This document shows positions 34,093 to 43,153 of a stretch of 64,000 nucleotides of DNA, one piece after another. Made by a program: the position numbers and the translations under genes. The notes below the pieces were generated by a model. It was not told where the DNA came from. It did not search any database and saw nothing but the letters and a program-made list of their open reading frames with translations. The stretch lies in contig NZ_FQZO01000007.1 in NCBI RefSeq assembly GCF_900142075.1, positions 185,416 to 249,415 on the forward strand. Direction: 5' to 3'. The DNA is from Clostridium amylolyticum. GTDB taxonomy: Bacteria > Bacillota > Clostridia > Clostridiales > Clostridiaceae. The first letter of the stretch is position 1, and each line of letters begins with the position of its first letter.

Positions 34093-34140
34093 AGGGTACA
34101 TCCATAGATTTTTTGATAATCTCTATGCATGTACCCTTTT
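34093..34140. terminator. Hairpin terminator after the 170-aa membrane protein gene
   Basis: AGGGTACAT-CC-ATAGATT pairs with AATCT-CTATGC-ATGTACCCT in a long, slightly bulged stem, followed by TTTT on the plus side and a T-rich stretch on the minus side, 35 bp after the stop of the minus-strand gene. Confidence 0.75.
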
Positions 34141-34175
34141 CTCTCACTCATACACAAAAAAACAGAATTAAATAT

Positions 34176-34688
34176 TTACTTTGGGAAAAGTACTTCCTTA
34201 AGGCTTATATTAATCTTATCTGCCATCTGGTTTAGATTGTCTAAATATTCCTTAGATCCATTGGCGGATTTGTAGGCTTGTGAAGCTAGTACCAGCTTTT
34301 TAAGGTTGGATATATACTGATTATGGATTATATTACTTTCTTCGCTGTGCTTCAAGGCCTCAGCCTGCTTTTCTAGCTTTTGCAGGTTTTCTACATTCTT
34401 AGGTATATCTTTATCAGCTTTTATTTCTTTTATGGCTTCATAGACTTCTTTGTTGATACTTCCCATTTCTTTAAAATATGCTATATCCACTTTATATCTA
34501 TTTACTTCATAACTTAAAGGTTTCTGCGCTATAAAGATATTGTATAAGCTTATTCCTAAGGTAAATATTAAAATAAGGGATATAACGAATCTCAATACTC
34601 CTTTTAAGAATTTAAAGGCAAAATATAAAATAACCATAGCTATGAGTAAAATAATTATATTTTCTGAGTTTAATCCTGGAAAAGTCAT
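34176..34688 (-). CDS. Membrane-anchored protein with helical domain, unknown function
   Basis: The frame has three closely spaced Met codons after AGGAG; the one at 34688 has 9-nt spacing and is chosen, giving 170 aa. It has two membrane helices (about 10-28 and 32-50) and then a charged, helical C-terminal region (VNRYKVDIAYFKEMGSINKEVYEAIKEIK and onward) of about 110 residues. No family recognised. It precedes a terminator and follows a Nudix gene by about 100 bp, possibly co-transcribed. Confidence 0.6.
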   Translation of the reverse strand: MTFPGLNSENIIILLIAMVILYFAFKFLKGVLRFVISLILIFTLGISLYNIFIAQKPLSYEVNRYKVDIAYFKEMGSINKEVYEAIKEIKADKDIPKNVENLQKLEKQAEALKHSEESNIIHNQYISNLKKLVLASQAYKSANGSKEYLDNLNQMADKINISLKEVLFPK

Positions 34689-34785
34689 GATCATCATCTC
34701 CTCTAAATATATAGTGTAAATTTCCGTGTTTATAATTATATATGCTTCTAAATCCTCCAATCAAGTAATTCTTCTTATATTCTCT

Positions 34786-35247
34786 CTACCTTTTAAACTT
34801 CTCTCGAAACACTTCAATAAATTTTCTATGGCTCCTTACCATATTCTCTGGTAGCTTATCTATATTAATAAATTTAAGCTCTAAACCTTCAGTTTCATCC
34901 ATGTTGATATTTCCACTTACTTCCTCTGTATAATAAGCAGTGGTGACAGAGTAAAACTCATCCCCATTATCAAGCTTTAAGAAATATTCAGGTCCTGAAA
35001 ATATATCTATAAGATTTAACTTACCAACTGTTAAGCCTGTTTCCTCAAAGACTTCCCTCCTGGCTGTATCCTCTGTAGATTCTCCCAGCTCCATTAATCC
35101 TCCGGGCAGTCCCCAAACTCCATAATGAGTAGTCTTTCTCTTCTGCAATAATATATTTTTATTTTTATCTATAATAATCACCGCTGACCCCAATAGTATC
35201 AGAGGCATGTGTCCCACTAATTTTCTTAAATCCTCCACATAGTTCAT
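34786..35247 (-). CDS. Nudix hydrolase
   Basis: The Nudix box GLMELGESTEDTARREVFEETGL at about 50-72 is complete (G-x5-E-x7-REVxEExGL), given here in part only. NKNILLQKRKTTHYGVWGLPGG precedes it, as in MutT/ADP-ribose pyrophosphatase-like enzymes. The 153-aa protein hydrolyses a nucleoside diphosphate linked to another moiety; the substrate cannot be deduced. Stand-alone gene between two unknown membrane-anchored proteins. Confidence 0.88.
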   Translation of the reverse strand: MNYVEDLRKLVGHMPLILLGSAVIIIDKNKNILLQKRKTTHYGVWGLPGGLMELGESTEDTARREVFEETGLTVGKLNLIDIFSGPEYFLKLDNGDEFYSVTTAYYTEEVSGNINMDETEGLELKFINIDKLPENMVRSHRKFIEVFREKFKR

Positions 35248-35316
35248 TTGTGCTTCCTCTCATTTCTTAATGTTATTGTTTTGAATATTATTACTATATC
35301 ATATTATGCTGTGAAA

Positions 35317-35952
35317 TTAATTAACACTAAATGTCCCCTCATTTTTAGAGGTTAATCTAAATTTTATGTTGTACCATTGGGAAAAGTACTGTTCTAAAGT
35401 ACTATATTCCACTGCCACCATGAGATTATTATTTTTTGTTCTTTTCAAATCATTAATAGAGTCTATTTTAGAATAGCTGTTCACTGCTGTAATTTTATTT
35501 ATTTTAATATTTTCATTTTTCAAAAGATTTTTTGCAAAACCTACCGCCATAGTTTCTGAGTATATCTCATTAGACTTTGTTGCAACTTCATAATTCATTT
35601 TGAATTCACGCTTACCAGTATATTTACCCCCAAAAGCCTTTTCCTTACATCCTATAGGAATAACTTCCATGTCAGTATTCTTTAATACATAATCTATCTC
35701 TTTATCATCATATTCTATTTCTGTATAAAGCTTTATCTCCATCATGGAGTAAGAAATAGGAATATCTTTCCCTAAATTAACCCTGGTAGTAAATAAATAC
35801 TTATTACCCTCCAATAAAGTTCCTGTAACCATAATATCTTCCTTGGTTTCTTTTAAGTCATAACCTTCACTTTTTCCTTCCTTAATATAAATTATTGTCC
35901 CAGTAATAATTATACTAATACACAATGCTATTAGGTTGAATTTTTTCTTCAC
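35317..35952 (-). CDS. Exported or membrane-anchored protein of unknown function
   Basis: The 211-aa product has a short N-terminal hydrophobic segment (FNLIALCISIIITGTIIYI) without a lipobox, then a beta-rich extracytoplasmic domain. No recognised motif. Divergent in sequence from neighbours; ribosome-binding site AAAAAGGGTGAG upstream. It may be anchored by an uncleaved signal. Confidence 0.55.
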   Translation of the reverse strand: MKKKFNLIALCISIIITGTIIYIKEGKSEGYDLKETKEDIMVTGTLLEGNKYLFTTRVNLGKDIPISYSMMEIKLYTEIEYDDKEIDYVLKNTDMEVIPIGCKEKAFGGKYTGKREFKMNYEVATKSNEIYSETMAVGFAKNLLKNENIKINKITAVNSYSKIDSINDLKRTKNNNLMVAVEYSTLEQYFSQWYNIKFRLTSKNEGTFSVN

Positions 35953-36066
35953 TCTAACTCACCCTTTTTAAAATAGTAACCTTTATCAAATTATACCATT
36001 TTTACCCTTTAACATATGCATTAATCGAAAAATCTTTTATTTAGAAAAACACATAATAACTTTAAG

Positions 36067-36930
36067 TTATTTAAACATTTTCAAAAAGTTTTTCGCTGCA
36101 GCTGATAGGAATCTATCCTTTGCTGAAACTATGGCGATTTGAGTATAAAGGGATGGTTCATCTATTATTTTGTATTTTAAATTTTGACCCATTATAAGAT
36201 TTAATGAGGATATTGGAACAACTGCAATACCAAGTCCAGAATTTGCCCATAAAAGGGTTGTACGCGAATCATCATTAATACAAAATACATTGGGTTCAAA
36301 GCCAGCTTTTTCGCAGGTGGAAATTATTAGTTTTTCGAATCTTCGATAAATTGTAATAGGTTTTTCCTTTAAATCAGTAATAGAAATTTTGTTACTTTCA
36401 TTATGAATTTCATAGTCTAAACTATATGCCGCAATCATAGGTTCTGGTTCTAAATACATTACATCTAACCCCTCAGCTTTAAATGGTGTTCTTACAATGC
36501 CTATTTCAATTATTCCTGCATATAATAATTCTATTATTTCCGGAGTTATACCTTCATGTAACTCATATTTAATTTCAGGATAATTTTTATTATAGTAATT
36601 AAGTCTTCCATTTAACAGCGTAGAATCTATAGCAGATATTGTACCAATTCTTAAGGTGCCTTGTAGCCCCTTATTAAAGTCTCCTAGCTCTTTATACACT
36701 GATTGTTCAAGTTCCAATATGTGATTAGCTTTGTTTAACAATATTTTTCCTGCATCAGTTAAAGTTATCTTTCTTGAACCACGTTCTATTAGTTTAACTC
36801 CAAGCTCATCCTCTAACATCTTTAATTGATTGCTAAGTGCAGGTTGAGCAATGTGTAATTTTTTTGCTGCAGCAGTAATATTACCTTCTTCAATTATGGT
36901 TACAAAAAAAGTTAATTGCTTTATATCCAC
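36067..36930 (-). CDS. LysR-family transcriptional regulator divergent from a MATE exporter
   Basis: Residues 1-60 form the LysR winged helix (LTFFVTIIEEGNITAAAKKLHIAQPALSNQLKMLE) and about 90-287 the periplasmic-binding-like effector domain. GAGGTG lies directly against an ATG at 36936 but 8 nt from a GTG at 36930 that gives the usual family start MDIKQL, so the GTG (287 aa) is chosen. Divergent placement next to the MATE gene is the classic arrangement for a LysR regulator and its target. Confidence 0.88.
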   Translation of the reverse strand: MDIKQLTFFVTIIEEGNITAAAKKLHIAQPALSNQLKMLEDELGVKLIERGSRKITLTDAGKILLNKANHILELEQSVYKELGDFNKGLQGTLRIGTISAIDSTLLNGRLNYYNKNYPEIKYELHEGITPEIIELLYAGIIEIGIVRTPFKAEGLDVMYLEPEPMIAAYSLDYEIHNESNKISITDLKEKPITIYRRFEKLIISTCEKAGFEPNVFCINDDSRTTLLWANSGLGIAVVPISSLNLIMGQNLKYKIIDEPSLYTQIAIVSAKDRFLSAAAKNFLKMFK

Positions 36931-37051
36931 TTTCATCACCTCACAAACTATATAAAAAAACATATAGTATCTATAATAAACTGGTATTTTTATTATAGTA
37001 TATTCTTTGTTATACTACTATGGACTAGCTTAATTTGAGGTGAGTTTAATA
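36931..37051. promoter_or_regulatory. Divergent LysR/MATE control region with inverted repeat
   Basis: TATAATAAA (36972-36980) and TTTATTATA (36989-36997) form a perfect inverted repeat with an 8-bp spacer; extended partial symmetry (ATAGTATC on the left, AGTATATTC on the right) surrounds it. It fits a LysR binding site of the T-N11-A type lying between the divergent starts. Confidence 0.5.
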
Positions 37052-38374
37052 ATGAAGGATATGACAAAAGGAAATCCAACGAAAATCATTCTTTTTTTTG
37101 CCTTTCCAATGTTATTGGGAAATATATTTCAACAATTATATAACATGGTGGACTCCATAGTAGTGGGGAAATTTGTAGGTAAAGAAGCCTTAGCTGCAGT
37201 AGGATCTTCCTTTATGCTAATGAACTTTTTTTCTGCCATAATAATAGGTTTATGTATGGGAACCTCTGTGGTTTTATCACAGTATTTTGGTGCAGGAGAT
37301 TATACTAAGCTTCGCAAATCCATTTCCACAGCATTTATATTTATGCTGCTGCTAACGATAATAATGTCCCTAACTACAATTATCTTTACAAAGCCAATGT
37401 TAATTATTATGAAAACTCCAAAGGAAATACTTAATAGTTCTACCAATTATCTGCAGATAATTTTTGGAGGATTGATTTTTACATTTTTATTTAATTTTTC
37501 TTCTGCAGTGTTACGTTCCGTGGGAGATTCCAAAACCCCCCTTTATTTCTTGATACTAGCTTCCATTATAAATATTATTTTGGATCTCTTGTTTGTAATA
37601 AATTTTAATATGGGAGTTATAGATGTAGCCATTGCTACTGTAATAGCTCAAGGGGTTTCTTCCCTTTTATGCTTAGTTTATGCTTTTATAAAGCTACCTG
37701 TTATTAGGATTAAAGCTAAAGAATTTGTATTTGATAGAGCACTTTTTTCTATGATAAAGAAATACAGCTTACTCACTGCATTACAACAATCCATTATGAC
37801 CTTTGGTATGGTATGTGTACAAGGCCTTGTAAATTCCTTTGGTACAGATACCATGGCAGCCTTTACTGCTGCAGGAAAAGTTGATTCTCTTGCATATTTA
37901 CCGGTGCAGGATTTCGGCAACGCCTTTGCTACCTATGTAGCACAGAATAAAGGAGCAGGAAACTTTGAAAGGATAAAAATAGGCGTAAAATCTGCAGTGA
38001 GAACTATAATAGTATTTTGTATTATATCTTCTACTGTTATATTGCTTTCTTCAAAACATTTAATGCAGATTTTTGTAAGTTCTAACGAAGTTAAGGTAAT
38101 CCATATAGGAATCCAATACCTATCCGTTATCTCTGTATTTTATGTATTAATTGGTTTTCTGTTTATGTTTTATGGATATTTTAGAGGTATGGGAAACTTA
38201 AAAACCTCCATTGTATTAACTATAGTATCCTTAGGAACTAGGGTTTCCATGGCATATTTCCTCTCAAGCTTTCCTAAAATAGCTGAGAAAGGTATATGGT
38301 GGTCTATTCCACTGGGATGGGCTCTTGCTGATATGTTAGGACTTTATATTTATAAACGTAATTCTCATCCCTAA
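37052..38374 (+). CDS. MATE-family efflux transporter
   Basis: The 440-aa protein has 12 hydrophobic helices in two halves and the conserved start NPTKIILFFAFPMLLGNIFQQLYNMVDSIVVG of Firmicute MATE exporters. It exports drugs or cationic metabolites by Na+ or H+ antiport. The ATG at 37052 has GAGG 11 nt upstream; a GTG four codons earlier overlaps that site. It is divergent from a LysR gene that probably regulates it. Confidence 0.92.
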   Translation: MKDMTKGNPTKIILFFAFPMLLGNIFQQLYNMVDSIVVGKFVGKEALAAVGSSFMLMNFFSAIIIGLCMGTSVVLSQYFGAGDYTKLRKSISTAFIFMLLLTIIMSLTTIIFTKPMLIIMKTPKEILNSSTNYLQIIFGGLIFTFLFNFSSAVLRSVGDSKTPLYFLILASIINIILDLLFVINFNMGVIDVAIATVIAQGVSSLLCLVYAFIKLPVIRIKAKEFVFDRALFSMIKKYSLLTALQQSIMTFGMVCVQGLVNSFGTDTMAAFTAAGKVDSLAYLPVQDFGNAFATYVAQNKGAGNFERIKIGVKSAVRTIIVFCIISSTVILLSSKHLMQIFVSSNEVKVIHIGIQYLSVISVFYVLIGFLFMFYGYFRGMGNLKTSIVLTIVSLGTRVSMAYFLSSFPKIAEKGIWWSIPLGWALADMLGLYIYKRNSHP

Positions 38375-38583
38375 TCATTGAAGCTTACTCATATATTGGT
38401 AAAAAGATGGAGCTAACCTCTGCTTTAGCCCCATTTAGCCCTTAACATCATATAATAAAATAAATATGACAAAATCAGCAGTATAAAATTTACATAATCA
38501 TATAAATTTATTGACAGCTTATACTAATTATATTAAAATTATTTCTAATACTTTAAAATATTACCATATTTACTTCATGTTTA
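38375..38583. other. Intergenic region between MATE and AraC genes
   Basis: An imperfect hairpin ATGG-GCTAA...TTAGC-CCAT near 38408-38436 could act as a weak terminator for the MATE gene. TTGACA with TTATAT (near 38511-38538 in the line, 38511-38516 and about 38534) could be the AraC-gene promoter. Nothing else is evident. Confidence 0.35.
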
Positions 38584-38604
38584 TTGCTAAGTATTAATCT
38601 TAAC

Positions 38605-39480
38605 ATGGAGGTGATTCTAATAGAAGAGTTTACAAAGACCATCTTAAAAGAACTACCTATAATCCTTCCAAAGGATTTTCCAATCTATGAATTTAATAAT
38701 GTAATTATATTTAAGCCAAATTATATAATAAATAAACAATTTCAACTCAGCTGTTATCACTTTATTATTTCTTCTATGAATGCTAATTTACCAAATATTA
38801 TAGTAGATAATAAAAAATGTGCAGTGGAAAATAATAAGATATTTTCCACTAATCCTGGTCAGGTTATCCTAGGAGTTGAGGAAAAAGTAGTAGAACCCTA
38901 CATTTCCCTGTTTATACATCCAGATTTTCTTTCTGGTGTTTCAGAATTTATGTACGGTAAATCTAAGGTTTGTTTTGATAATATCAGTTCTATCTATAGT
39001 AATGATCTTATAAGCTATACAAGTCTTTTTATTAAGGAATTTCAGAATAAACACAGTGGCTATGAATTTATTCTTCAGAGTATTACCCTTCAGATAGTAA
39101 TACATTTATTAAGACATTGTAAAAGCAATATTAAGCTTTCAGAGTTACAGAAAAATCACTCTAAAAAAGATAATATTAACAAAGTAATAGATTTCTTAAA
39201 ATCTGCTTATAACTATGATTTTTCACTACAGCAATTATCTAGTATAGCCAATTTAAGCCCTTATCATTTCCTAAGGATATTTAAAGCAGAAACCGGTAAA
39301 ACTCCCTATAATTATCTGATGGATATTAAAATTGAAAACTGCAAAGAACTTTTAAAAGGCAATCAATATTCTATTACTGAAATAGCACTAGCCTGTGGTT
39401 TTAATAGTCCAAGCCATTTTTCATCGGTTTTTAAAAAGAGGGTTGGCGTCACCCCCTCCGCTTATAAAGAAATGATTTAA
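38605..39480 (+). CDS. AraC-family transcriptional regulator
   Basis: The C-terminal 100 residues are two AraC helix-turn-helix units (FSLQQLSSIANLSPYHFLRIFKAETGKTPYNYLM and ITEIALACGFNSPSHFSSVFKKRVGVTPSAYKEMI), and the N-terminal 170 residues are a cupin-like sensing domain. The ATG at 38605 itself overlaps a strong GGAGG (38607-38611), and the only codons correctly spaced after it in frame are ATT (38614) and ATA (38620), so translation may start at a rare codon; the ATG is retained here (291 aa). Confidence 0.85.
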   Translation: MEVILIEEFTKTILKELPIILPKDFPIYEFNNVIIFKPNYIINKQFQLSCYHFIISSMNANLPNIIVDNKKCAVENNKIFSTNPGQVILGVEEKVVEPYISLFIHPDFLSGVSEFMYGKSKVCFDNISSIYSNDLISYTSLFIKEFQNKHSGYEFILQSITLQIVIHLLRHCKSNIKLSELQKNHSKKDNINKVIDFLKSAYNYDFSLQQLSSIANLSPYHFLRIFKAETGKTPYNYLMDIKIENCKELLKGNQYSITEIALACGFNSPSHFSSVFKKRVGVTPSAYKEMI

Positions 39481-39489
39481 TAGCAAAAG

Positions 39490-39525
39490 ATGTACGAGAA
39501 GATTGCCTTCTTGTACACCTTTTTA
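39490..39525 (+). terminator. Terminator of the AraC gene
   Basis: TGTACGAGAAG (39491-39501) and CTTCTTGTACA (39507-39517) pair over 11 bp with one G-T, around a 5-nt loop, followed by CCTTTTTATA. Confidence 0.8.
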
Positions 39526-39567
39526 TACTATTTTTGCACTGCTACTAAATTATTAATATATATGCTA

Positions 39568-39906
39568 CTATTTTATGATCTCTATATTGCCTATAATAGG
39601 GAGCTTTTTAGCCTTACCATTGATTGCATTTATAATTCCTATTATACCTAATACGAATACAGCTAAATTACCTAAAGGTAAAATTAATAACCATCCAATG
39701 AAGGGTATTATAGCTCCTACTATATTAACTGCTAATGCAGCAAGAAATACTAACAAACCTTGATTTGTATGGAACTTAGCAAAAGGAGAATCCTTAGCTG
39801 CCAACAAAGGAATAAGGAATAAAATATAAGCCAATACCCCCATTACCTTATTTTGTTCTATATCCTCTTTAGTAAATTCAAAAACATTATTCTCTTTAAC
39901 TTCCAT
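39568..39906 (-). CDS. Small four-helix membrane protein (DUF4870/Tic20-like)
   Basis: The ATG at 39906 has GGAG 6 nt upstream; a GTG four codons earlier overlaps that site. The 112-aa protein has three to four hydrophobic helices, with the family-like pattern MGVLAYILFLIPLLAAKDSPFAKFHTNQGLLVFL in which His-x-Asn-Gln-Gly follows the first helix, as in DUF4870 proteins. Role unknown. Confidence 0.75.
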   Translation of the reverse strand: MEVKENNVFEFTKEDIEQNKVMGVLAYILFLIPLLAAKDSPFAKFHTNQGLLVFLAALAVNIVGAIIPFIGWLLILPLGNLAVFVLGIIGIINAINGKAKKLPIIGNIEIIK

Positions 39907-40262
39907 ATATATCTCCACCTTTTAATTATTTTTATCCTTAATATCAACTACAGGATATTGTTACAATCTTTTTTATATTATTATTTACCTCCTAAGAAAT
40001 AAACTATCTATTAATAATGAATATTATCTAATATATAGATTTTATTAAAAACTCAGAACTATTACAATAAAGTTATTGCTATATTCTTTTAAAATATTGC
40101 TATCTTTACATAATCATAATCACTTTCATGCTGTGCAATTAATAAATATTTTTCAAATATATTATAGGTGGTCAAGAAAATAAATTCCTTGACCACCTAT
40201 AATTATTCAATAAGCTATGAAATGATGAGTAATAGAAATTAGTACATAAAGTCCTAACTTCT
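39907..40262. other. Intergenic region with a perfect 15-bp hairpin
   Basis: TTATAGGTGGTCAAG (40162-40176) and its exact complement (40188-40202) make a stable stem with an 11-nt loop, about 60 bp after the end of the minus-strand dehydrogenase gene. It lacks a clear U-tract on either side but most likely ends that transcript. The rest is AT-rich with no ORF carrying a ribosome-binding site. Confidence 0.5.
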
Positions 40263-41375
40263 CTAAATATCATTTTTTTTCAGATTAAGCCGAATAATTT
40301 TATCATCATATACATCTGGATTGCCTCTACCATCTCTATTACTTGTTGTCAGGTAAATTGATCCATCTTTCCCCTGAACAACGTCACGTAAGCGCCCATA
40401 TTCATTTTTAAGCCATGATTCTATATTGTTCACTTCTGTTCCATTTTCATTAAGTGATATAGTAAGTAATTGTTGTCCACGCAAATTAGCAACCAATAAT
40501 TTACCTTGCCATGGTCCTTGATTTACGAAGGCAATACCAGAAGGTGCCCAAGTATCTTCTCCACTGTGTACCAAGGGCTTTTGTATCATCACTTCCTTGG
40601 AGTCTTTATTCCCTTGAACCAGGGGCCATCCATAATTAGCTCCTGGTTGTATAATATTTATCTCATCATGGCCCGTCTGTCCATGCTCTGATGCATACAA
40701 TATATTTTTTGAACTCCATGCTAGGCCTTGGGGGTTTCTATGACCTAAGCTATAAATCGGTGAATTAATAATTGGATTATCTTTAGGTATTCTGCCATCT
40801 AACTCTATTCTTAATATTTTTCCCGCTGTACTTGTGAGATCTTGTGCCAATTTAGAATTCCCTGCATCTCCCGTAGTTATATATAATTTCTTATCGGGGC
40901 CTATCTTTATCCTTCCTCCATTGTGAATTACTCCACCAGGAATTTTATCCAGAAGAACTCGTTCAACAGATGCATTATTATTATTTTCAACCAATCTAAC
41001 AACACGGTTATAGATCTTACCACCTTGTGCATATGAATGCATAACATAAATATAATGGCTTTGTGAATAATTTGGGTCTAGAGCAATACCCATCAAGCCA
41101 CCTTCCCCTTGGCTTACAAAAGGTGGACCAAAGGTAATGAGTGGCTGTAGATTAAGTTTTCCATTTTCAATTATCCTAATTGCACCAGATCGCTCCGTAA
41201 AATATATTTTGCCTTCATCACTTATGTCTACAGCCCACGGTACATATAAATTTTCAGCTACAACATCAATTTCATAGGGTAATTCCCTTGAGCTAATTGC
41301 ATTTGCTTTGATATAAACCTTATTACCCTCCCGCAATATAATATCAGGTAAAAAATTAAAAATTATTCTTTTCAT
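40263..41375 (-). CDS. PQQ-dependent aldose sugar dehydrogenase-like beta-propeller protein (GSDH/YliI type)
   Basis: The protein matches the glucose/sorbosone dehydrogenase fold: VAENLYVPWAVDISDEGKIYFTER near 40, GEGGLMGIALDP near 95, VIHNGGRIKIGPDKKLYITTGD near 150 (His-Asn-Gly-Gly holds the catalytic His), GHRNPQGLAWS near 212 and SGEDTWAPSGIAF near 275. The ATG at 41375 has GGAGG 8 nt upstream, giving 370 aa; longer starts are rejected. Unusually there is no signal peptide, and no PQQ biosynthesis genes are nearby, so cofactor and activity are doubtful. Confidence 0.85.
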   Translation of the reverse strand: MKRIIFNFLPDIILREGNKVYIKANAISSRELPYEIDVVAENLYVPWAVDISDEGKIYFTERSGAIRIIENGKLNLQPLITFGPPFVSQGEGGLMGIALDPNYSQSHYIYVMHSYAQGGKIYNRVVRLVENNNNASVERVLLDKIPGGVIHNGGRIKIGPDKKLYITTGDAGNSKLAQDLTSTAGKILRIELDGRIPKDNPIINSPIYSLGHRNPQGLAWSSKNILYASEHGQTGHDEINIIQPGANYGWPLVQGNKDSKEVMIQKPLVHSGEDTWAPSGIAFVNQGPWQGKLLVANLRGQQLLTISLNENGTEVNNIESWLKNEYGRLRDVVQGKDGSIYLTTSNRDGRGNPDVYDDKIIRLNLKKNDI

Positions 41376-41760
41376 ATATTTTTCCTCCATATTAAACAAA
41401 TGAATATATGAATACATTTTAATTATATTACAATATATTTAGGTTAATGCTTAATTACCCCTTCATATCTTTCTATCTTTATAGATTGCTCTAATCCTCA
41501 TAAAGTAATAATTAACCATTTTTATTCCATATCGTATACTATAATATCCTATTAACTTTATTTAATAATATTTTTGCTAAATTGGTTAAAGTTATTTTCA
41601 CTAAATTTCTTTATATAAGGATAAAAATAAAAAGCACCCCCCAAATAAATGAAGTACACCCAAAATATTAAATGTAATTATATAACATTTCCATTTTTTA
41701 GGTGCACACCAATAAGGTTTAGTGCTTTAATTTCCTCTTATTATTTTTTCACTTTTGTGC
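41376..41760. other. Intergenic region; right half is the terminator structure of the citrate operon
   Basis: Apart from the branched hairpin described separately at 41622-41728, only AT-rich promoter-like DNA upstream of the dehydrogenase gene is seen. Confidence 0.4.
41622..41728 (-). terminator. Long branched terminator of the citrate/oxaloacetate decarboxylase operon
   Basis: On the minus strand AAAGCAC (41728-41722) pairs with GTGCTTT (41637-41631), GTGCACCTAAAA (41707-41696) pairs with TTTTGGGTGTAC (41665-41654) imperfectly, and AAATGT/ACATTT caps the stem. The closing pair is followed by TTTTATTTTT, so it is a plausible intrinsic terminator about 30 bp after the last gene. Confidence 0.55.
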
Positions 41761-41904
41761 CTACTTACCTGGGAAGACTTTTAGCAGGATCTTTATGGCT
41801 AGGAATATTAAGGATAGAACTATGAAAATTCCACCCATTCCAAATGCCATAATTTTTAGCCCCTCTAAAAATACTGGCAGATTATTAGTTATATTCATAT
41901 TCAC
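41761..41904 (-). CDS. Small membrane subunit resembling the N-terminal helix of OadG (split gamma subunit)
   Basis: A GTG at 41904, 7 nt after AGGAG, opens a 47-codon frame. The single membrane helix reads FGMGGIFIVLSLIFLAIKIL, with GLKIMAFGMGG before it, the typical start of sodium-pump decarboxylase gamma/OadG subunits, but the usual cytoplasmic tail is absent. A 67-aa gene resembling that tail is found further up the operon at 43561. It probably anchors the alpha-biotin complex to the beta subunit. It is the last gene of the operon, before a terminator. Confidence 0.75.
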   Translation of the reverse strand: MNMNITNNLPVFLEGLKIMAFGMGGIFIVLSLIFLAIKILLKVFPGK

Positions 41905-41993
41905 TCATCATCTCCTAATTTATTAGTGAAAAACTCTTAGTTGAAAAGTATTGGCTTAAAAATCCTTGTACAAAAACCTTTCGTACTTTAGTT

Positions 41994-43130
41994 TTAAGCA
42001 AAATATGCTAGAATAAGTCCACCAGCTATTACGGAGGCTATCTGTCCTGCTACGTTTGCTCCTACGGCATACATAAGTACAAAGTTTTGAGGGTCTTCTT
42101 TTTGTGCCATCTTTTGTATAACTCTTGCAGACATAGGGAAAGCTGAAATTCCTGCAGCACCTATCATTGGATTCATAAGCTCTTTTCCTGTAGCTTTTCT
42201 AAATACATTAATTAATTTTGCAAATAAAACTCCACCAATGGTGTCAAAGATAAAGGCTATAAGTCCGAAACCAATGATTAGTAAGGTTTTAAATTGTATA
42301 AATTCTTCTCCAGTCATCTTTGTGGCAATGGTAATTCCAAGCAAAATAGTAACTATATTAACCAATTCATTTTGAGCTGTATTAGATAGTCTATCTAAAA
42401 CTCCACATTCTCTTAATAGATTTCCAAACATTAAGAATCCTATTAAAGGCAACGATATAGGAGCTACCAAACCAGCTATTATGGTTATTACTATTGGAAA
42501 TAATATCTTAGTAGTTTTAGATACACTTTCTGCATTGTATTTCATTCTTATGCCACGTTCTTTTTTAGTGGTAACAAGCTTTATTGCAAAAGGTTGGATT
42601 ATAGGCACTAATGCCATATAAGAATAGGCAGCAATGGTTACAGGACCTATAAGGTTATAGGCTAACTGACTGGTTACAAATATGGAAGTTGGTCCATCTG
42701 CAGCACCTATAATGCCTATGGAAGCTGCTTCTCTTATGTTAAAGCCTCCAAAAAGTCCTGCTATACATATGGTAAAGAATATTCCAAACTGAGCTGCTGC
42801 TCCAAATAAAAGCATGAAAGGGTTTTGTAGTAAAGGTCCAAAGTCTATCATGGCACCTATACCTATAAAGATTAAGAGTGGAAACATTTCTGTAGCTATT
42901 CCACCGTTAAACAAGAAGTCTAATATTCCCTCAACCTTTGTACCTCCCACCATTTGTGTTAATACTCCAGTTCCAGGGAAGTTAACTAATATGGCTCCAA
43001 AGCCCATAGGTAGAAGTAACGCTGGTTCATACTCCTTTTCTATAGCTAGATATATTAAAATTCCACCTACTATCCACATTATGATTTGTTTCAAAGTCAA
43101 AGACATAATTCCTTGTATTAATATTCCCAT
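41994..43130 (-). CDS. oadB: Na+-translocating oxaloacetate decarboxylase, beta subunit
   Basis: This integral membrane protein couples decarboxylation of carboxybiotin to export of Na+. The 378-aa sequence has about nine to eleven helices and the conserved IGAADGPTSIF segment near 153, whose Asp is the Na+-site residue known in the Klebsiella enzyme, and MIGAAGISAFPMSARVIQ near 320. AAGGAG lies 9 nt before the ATG. The preceding genes encode the biotin carrier and carboxyltransferase. Glutaconyl- or methylmalonyl-CoA pumps have the same beta subunit, but the citrate lyase context points to oxaloacetate. Confidence 0.92.
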   Translation of the reverse strand: MGILIQGIMSLTLKQIIMWIVGGILIYLAIEKEYEPALLLPMGFGAILVNFPGTGVLTQMVGGTKVEGILDFLFNGGIATEMFPLLIFIGIGAMIDFGPLLQNPFMLLFGAAAQFGIFFTICIAGLFGGFNIREAASIGIIGAADGPTSIFVTSQLAYNLIGPVTIAAYSYMALVPIIQPFAIKLVTTKKERGIRMKYNAESVSKTTKILFPIVITIIAGLVAPISLPLIGFLMFGNLLRECGVLDRLSNTAQNELVNIVTILLGITIATKMTGEEFIQFKTLLIIGFGLIAFIFDTIGGVLFAKLINVFRKATGKELMNPMIGAAGISAFPMSARVIQKMAQKEDPQNFVLMYAVGANVAGQIASVIAGGLILAYFA

Positions 43131-43153
43131 TTGTATTTCTCCTTCCTGAGCGG

